In this document: positions 61,235-64,000 of the stretch, piece by piece | Position numbering within the stretch: the first letter of the stretch is position 1 | How the letters are laid out: every line of letters starts with the position of its first letter | Assembly (NCBI RefSeq): GCF_016805985.1 | Contig: NZ_CP017661.1 | Coordinates: forward strand, 620,001-684,000 | Origin: Microbacterium sp. JZ31 | GTDB taxonomy: Bacteria; Actinomycetota; Actinomycetes; Actinomycetales; Microbacteriaceae | Direction: 5' to 3' | DNA: 64,000 nucleotides | Position numbers and translations under genes: made by a program | The notes under the pieces: generated by a model | Seen by the model: only the letters and a program-made list of their open reading frames with translations | Told to the model about the DNA's origin: nothing | The model's database searches: none

Positions 61235-62038
61235 GCAGCGGGGCGCCTGGACGCGTGCGCCCCGCAGGAACCGGTCGACGATCCGCACCGCGGGGCCGCC
61301 CTCGAGCAGGATGCCGTGCCGAGCCTCCGGGACGACCACGAGCTCGGCGTCCGCGATGCGGTCATGAAGCAGGAGCGCGTGGTCGACCGGCACGATCTCG
61401 TCGGCGGCGCCGTGCACGATGAGCGTCGACGCGGCGATCGCGTGCAGGTCCTCCAGCGCGTCGTGCCGCCGGCTCGCGCGGAAGTGACGACCGCGCGCGT
61501 TCGGATCGCCGCTGATCGCCAGCAGATGCGAGAACCACGCGGGATGCCTGGTGAAGAACACCTCCGCGATGCGCGAGCGGTCGCCCGAGCGCAGCGCCGC
61601 GTCGATCTCGGGGGAGCGGGGCGACCCGTGAGGCTCGCCCGCCGACGTCGAGACCAGCACCAGCCTGTCCACGCGATCCGGCGCGTCGACCGCGAGCCAC
61701 TGCGCGACGCGTCCGCCCATCGAGTGGCCGACGACGTGCGCCCGGGCGATGCCCTCCGCGTCGAGGATCGCGACGACATCCGTCGCGAACTGCCTCGTGT
61801 CGTAGCGATCGGCGGCTCCGAGCCCGCTTCGCCCCGTGCCGCGGTGGTCGAACACGATCAGCCGGTGCCCGGACTGCTCCGATGCGGACAGCAGCAGCTC
61901 GGCCGCGATGCGCCAGGAGGCGTGCTCGACCGCCTGGCCGGCGATCAGGATGACGGGATCACCGTCTCCGGCCGTCCAGTACGCGAGCGGCGTGCCGTCG
62001 GGCGCCGCGGCGTCGCCGCGCGTCCAGCGGGGATTCAC
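61169..62038 (-). CDS. Alpha/beta hydrolase
   Basis: A 289-residue hydrolase. The nucleophile elbow is VGHSMGGRVAQWLA (Ser near residue 107), the oxyanion region VILIAGQAVEHASW, the acid Asp in VHGAADEIVPVDHA and the base His in PEARHGILLEGG. The usual family ends near FLRGARVQ; about 25 extra residues follow because the stop lies inside the HerA-like gene. GTG at 62038 overlaps the sigma-factor stop as GTGA; GTG at 62044 is also possible. Translation is therefore coupled to the sigma-factor fusion gene, which may hint at a shared stress or envelope pathway. Confidence 0.82.
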   Translation of the reverse strand: MNPRWTRGDAAAPDGTPLAYWTAGDGDPVILIAGQAVEHASWRIAAELLLSASEQSGHRLIVFDHRGTGRSGLGAADRYDTRQFATDVVAILDAEGIARAHVVGHSMGGRVAQWLAVDAPDRVDRLVLVSTSAGEPHGSPRSPEIDAALRSGDRSRIAEVFFTRHPAWFSHLLAISGDPNARGRHFRASRRHDALEDLHAIAASTLIVHGAADEIVPVDHALLLHDRIADAELVVVPEARHGILLEGGPAVRIVDRFLRGARVQAPRCSATAGAEHAPDHAVQQRLRRA

Positions 62039-64000
62039 AGACACCACGGGATGAGGAAGCTGAGCCGGCCGCTGTCGACCTGCTCGTCGCCGTCCCAGAG
62101 CGTCGCGGTGAGGCGCACCCCGCTGACCCGCCGCTCGAACGGGACCTCGACGAGGCCGTCGTCGTCGATCACGCCCTCGGCGTGCGACTCGAACTCCTCG
62201 CCGGGCCACGAGCGGAGCGTGATCGCGAACGCGGTCCCCGGCTCGCCCGACACTCCGAGCCTGACGGTGGGGTCGCCGGACGCGCAGAAGTGGCCGCGGT
62301 CGTCGAACCGCAGGGGCTGCGGTGCGGGCGTCGGCGCCGCCTCCGGCGCATCGGCCGGGGGCTGCTCGCTCGCCTCCGGCGTCGGCGCCGCGATCTGCTC
62401 CGGCGGGGGCGACGCGCTGACGTTCGGCGTGGGCGCAGGATCGGCCGCTTCAGGATCGGCGAGCAGCTTCTCGCGCAGATCCCACAGTTCGCTCAGGCGC
62501 TGCGACGCGACGATGCCCTCCGTGTCCTCGACGTAGCGCACCTCGAGCGTGACGTCGGCGACCGCCTGTGCGCGCGTGAGCGTGAACGCCAGCGACCCCG
62601 TGCCGTCCGCACCGAGCGTCGCGCGAGCCAGGGGCTCGTGAGAGGCGATCGCGACGGCGAGCGGCGCTCCGGCGGAGAATCCGCCGTCGCCGGACGGGTC
62701 GTCGCTCAGGGCGAAGACCTGCACCTCGCGGGACGGCTCGCCGGAGACGCCGATCGCGACGGCGCCGTCGGCGGTGCGCTCCGCCGAGGTCAGCGCGAGC
62801 GGAGCCGTGAGCTGCCGGAACGGCGAAGGCGCGTCGGGGGCCGTCGGCTGGACGGCGGGCGGAGGAAGGGGCGCGCGCGACGGCGGCGCCGACGGCGGCG
62901 CGCTCTGACTCGGGGTCGGCGTCGGCTCGTCGGTGCCGCGCGCGTCCACGAGTTCGGGGGACGCCTCGACCTCCGCAGCGGGCGGCGCGGCGTGAGTCCC
63001 GGCCTCACCGGGAGATGCCGGCGACGCGCCGCCGGGAAGCAGCCCGAGCGAGGCCGCGGCGACGGTTCCCGCGATGCCCAGCGCCGCCAGTCCGGCCGAG
63101 ACGAGCCCGCCGACCGTCCAGCCGGATCCCGAGGAACCTGCGCCGGCCGAGCCCTGTCCGCCCCCGGTCGCGCCGATCGTGACGCCTCCGGCGACGACCG
63201 CGCCCTCGACCACCCCCGAGGGCATCGCCGCGAGTGCGACCGATGCGGCGTCGTCCCGCTGCAGCGCGGCGAGGTAGGAGGCGGTCGCCGAGACGCCGAG
63301 CGTGACCGGCAGCAGCACGAGGGCGAGCCGGCTTCCGACCTCCTGGGCCTCGCTCGCGACGATCGTGCAGCGCGCACATGCGCGCAGATGCCGGTCGAGG
63401 CGCTCGCGATTGCGGGCGCCGAGATTGCCGCGCGTGTGGGCACCGAGGTGCTCGATCGTCCACTGGCACTCCGAGCCGGCGTCGACGGCGTTCAGGTGCG
63501 CCTGGATCCACGCCTCGCGCAGCCCCTCGCGCGCGCGGAACGCCAGCTGGGCGACAGCGACGGGCTTCATCCCGAGCAGCGGCGCGACGTCGGCCGGTCC
63601 CCGCCGCTCGACCTCGGTGTACCAGAGGACCTCCTGCCAGCGGGCCGGCAGGCTGCGGAAAGCCGTGTGGGTGAGACTGCGGTCGAGGGCCGCGATCGTC
63701 GCGTCTTCCGTCGTCCCCGGGTCCACGAGCGCCTCCAGCTCGTCGAGTGCGGTGTCGCGCGAGGCGCGCCCCCAGCCGGCGGCCGTGTTGCGGATGGACG
63801 TGAAGAGGTACGCGCGGAAGGATCCGGTCGGTCCGCCGCCGCGCTGGATCGCCTGGAAGATGCGGGCGTACGCCTCCTGCACGAGGTCGTCCGCATCGAT
63901 GCTCGTGGTGACGGATCGGGCGACGACGATCGCCGAGCGGTAGTGCCGTCGCCACAGCTCTCCGAACGCGTCGCGGTCGCCGGAGCGCGAGCGCAGCACG
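62035..64000 (-). CDS. ECF sigma factor fused to zinc-finger anti-sigma-like and membrane regions (5' end outside window)
   Basis: At least 654 residues; the start lies beyond the right edge. Sigma region 2 is near the N-terminus (DAFGELWRRHYRSAIVVARS, then DADDLVQEAYARIFQAIQRG) and region 4 near residues 105-165 (FRSLPARWQEVLWYTEVERR, PLLGMKPVAVAQLAFRAREG). A zinc anti-sigma signature H-x3-C-x2-C follows (DRHLRACARC). Then come two to three hydrophobic segments, a long Pro/Ala/Ser/Glu-rich linker and two beta-rich modules that share GVSGEP. Fusion of sigma factor, inhibitor and membrane sensor in one chain would tie transcription to an external or envelope signal. The stop is shared with the hydrolase start (GTGA). 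Confidence 0.85.
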   Translation of the reverse strand, partial: VLRSRSGDRDAFGELWRRHYRSAIVVARSVTTSIDADDLVQEAYARIFQAIQRGGGPTGSFRAYLFTSIRNTAAGWGRASRDTALDELEALVDPGTTEDATIAALDRSLTHTAFRSLPARWQEVLWYTEVERRGPADVAPLLGMKPVAVAQLAFRAREGLREAWIQAHLNAVDAGSECQWTIEHLGAHTRGNLGARNRERLDRHLRACARCTIVASEAQEVGSRLALVLLPVTLGVSATASYLAALQRDDAASVALAAMPSGVVEGAVVAGGVTIGATGGGQGSAGAGSSGSGWTVGGLVSAGLAALGIAGTVAAASLGLLPGGASPASPGEAGTHAAPPAAEVEASPELVDARGTDEPTPTPSQSAPPSAPPSRAPLPPPAVQPTAPDAPSPFRQLTAPLALTSAERTADGAVAIGVSGEPSREVQVFALSDDPSGDGGFSAGAPLAVAIASHEPLARATLGADGTGSLAFTLTRAQAVADVTLEVRYVEDTEGIVASQRLSELWDLREKLLADPEAADPAPTPNVSASPPPEQIAAPTPEASEQPPADAPEAAPTPAPQPLRFDDRGHFCASGDPTVRLGVSGEPGTAFAITLRSWPGEEFESHAEGVIDDDGLVEVPFERRVSGVRLTATLWDGDEQVDSGRLSFLIPWCL

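Overview
The window looks like a chromosomal segment of a high-GC Gram-positive actinobacterium, most likely Microbacterium or a close Microbacteriaceae relative. The base composition is very GC-rich. Many genes start with GTG and have a TANNNT box 6-7 nt upstream, the pattern of leaderless actinobacterial transcripts. Other pointers are a MaoC pair next to murB, a DUF7882-type small protein and a NusG with a long acidic N-terminus. There is no phage, insertion sequence, CRISPR array or replication origin that I can support.

Layout. 1-1.2 kb: the tail of a sugar ABC permease and a rhamnose-type binding protein broken by a frameshift. 1.2-3.3 kb: nested palindromic repeats around a small membrane protein, then a DEAD-box RNA helicase. 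3.5-9.9 kb: an AraC regulator divergent from an apparent operon of aldehyde dehydrogenase and a CUT2-type ABC importer. 9.9-14.1 kb: PadR regulator with a divergent serine hydrolase, then a GH13 alpha-glucosidase and a GntR regulator. 14.2-18.6 kb: YajQ, an FBP zinc-finger protein, tRNA-Tyr, an inositol-phosphatase homologue, an M23 peptidase, tRNA-Thr and tRNA-Met. 18.7-26.1 kb: stress, redox and housekeeping genes (PRC-barrel protein, hydrolase, MarR, formaldehyde-type dehydrogenase, TauE/SafE exporter, malate dehydrogenase, a second FBP protein). 26.3-29.2 kb: methyltransferase, two MaoC dehydratases and murB. 29.2-37.9 kb: MATE pump, aminotransferase, succinate-semialdehyde-type dehydrogenase, amidohydrolase, MHS transporter and LysR. 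38.0-40.9 kb: tRNA-Trp, secE, nusG, rplK, rplA. 41-48.4 kb: ROK regulator divergent from a sugar ABC importer with a tagatose/allulose-epimerase-like enzyme. 48.4-52.3 kb: acylphosphatase, LysE exporter with divergent ArgP-type LysR, quinone-reductase-like enzyme and a YqaJ-type nuclease. 52.3-53.6 kb: L10 leader, rplJ, rplL. 53.7-57.2 kb: alpha-glucoside-type ABC importer. 57.2-64 kb: DUF305/DUF3105 pair, PAP2 phosphatase, HerA-like ATPase, alpha/beta hydrolase, and a sigma factor fused to a zinc-finger anti-sigma-like and membrane region that runs off the right edge.

How it fits together. A conserved actinobacterial core order (tRNA-Thr, tRNA-Met, hadA, hadB, tRNA-Trp, secE, nusG, rplK, rplA, rplJ, rplL) runs through the window, spread apart by blocks of transport and catabolism genes. 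Four sugar-type ABC importers, each near a regulator or a carbohydrate enzyme, suggest an organism that scavenges plant- or soil-derived sugars. The most unusual items are the sigma/anti-sigma fusion, the leaderless-promoter set, the paired FusB-like zinc-finger proteins, the aldehyde dehydrogenase-importer operon, the nested palindromes, and a 44-residue reading frame coupled to the ROK-controlled importer.
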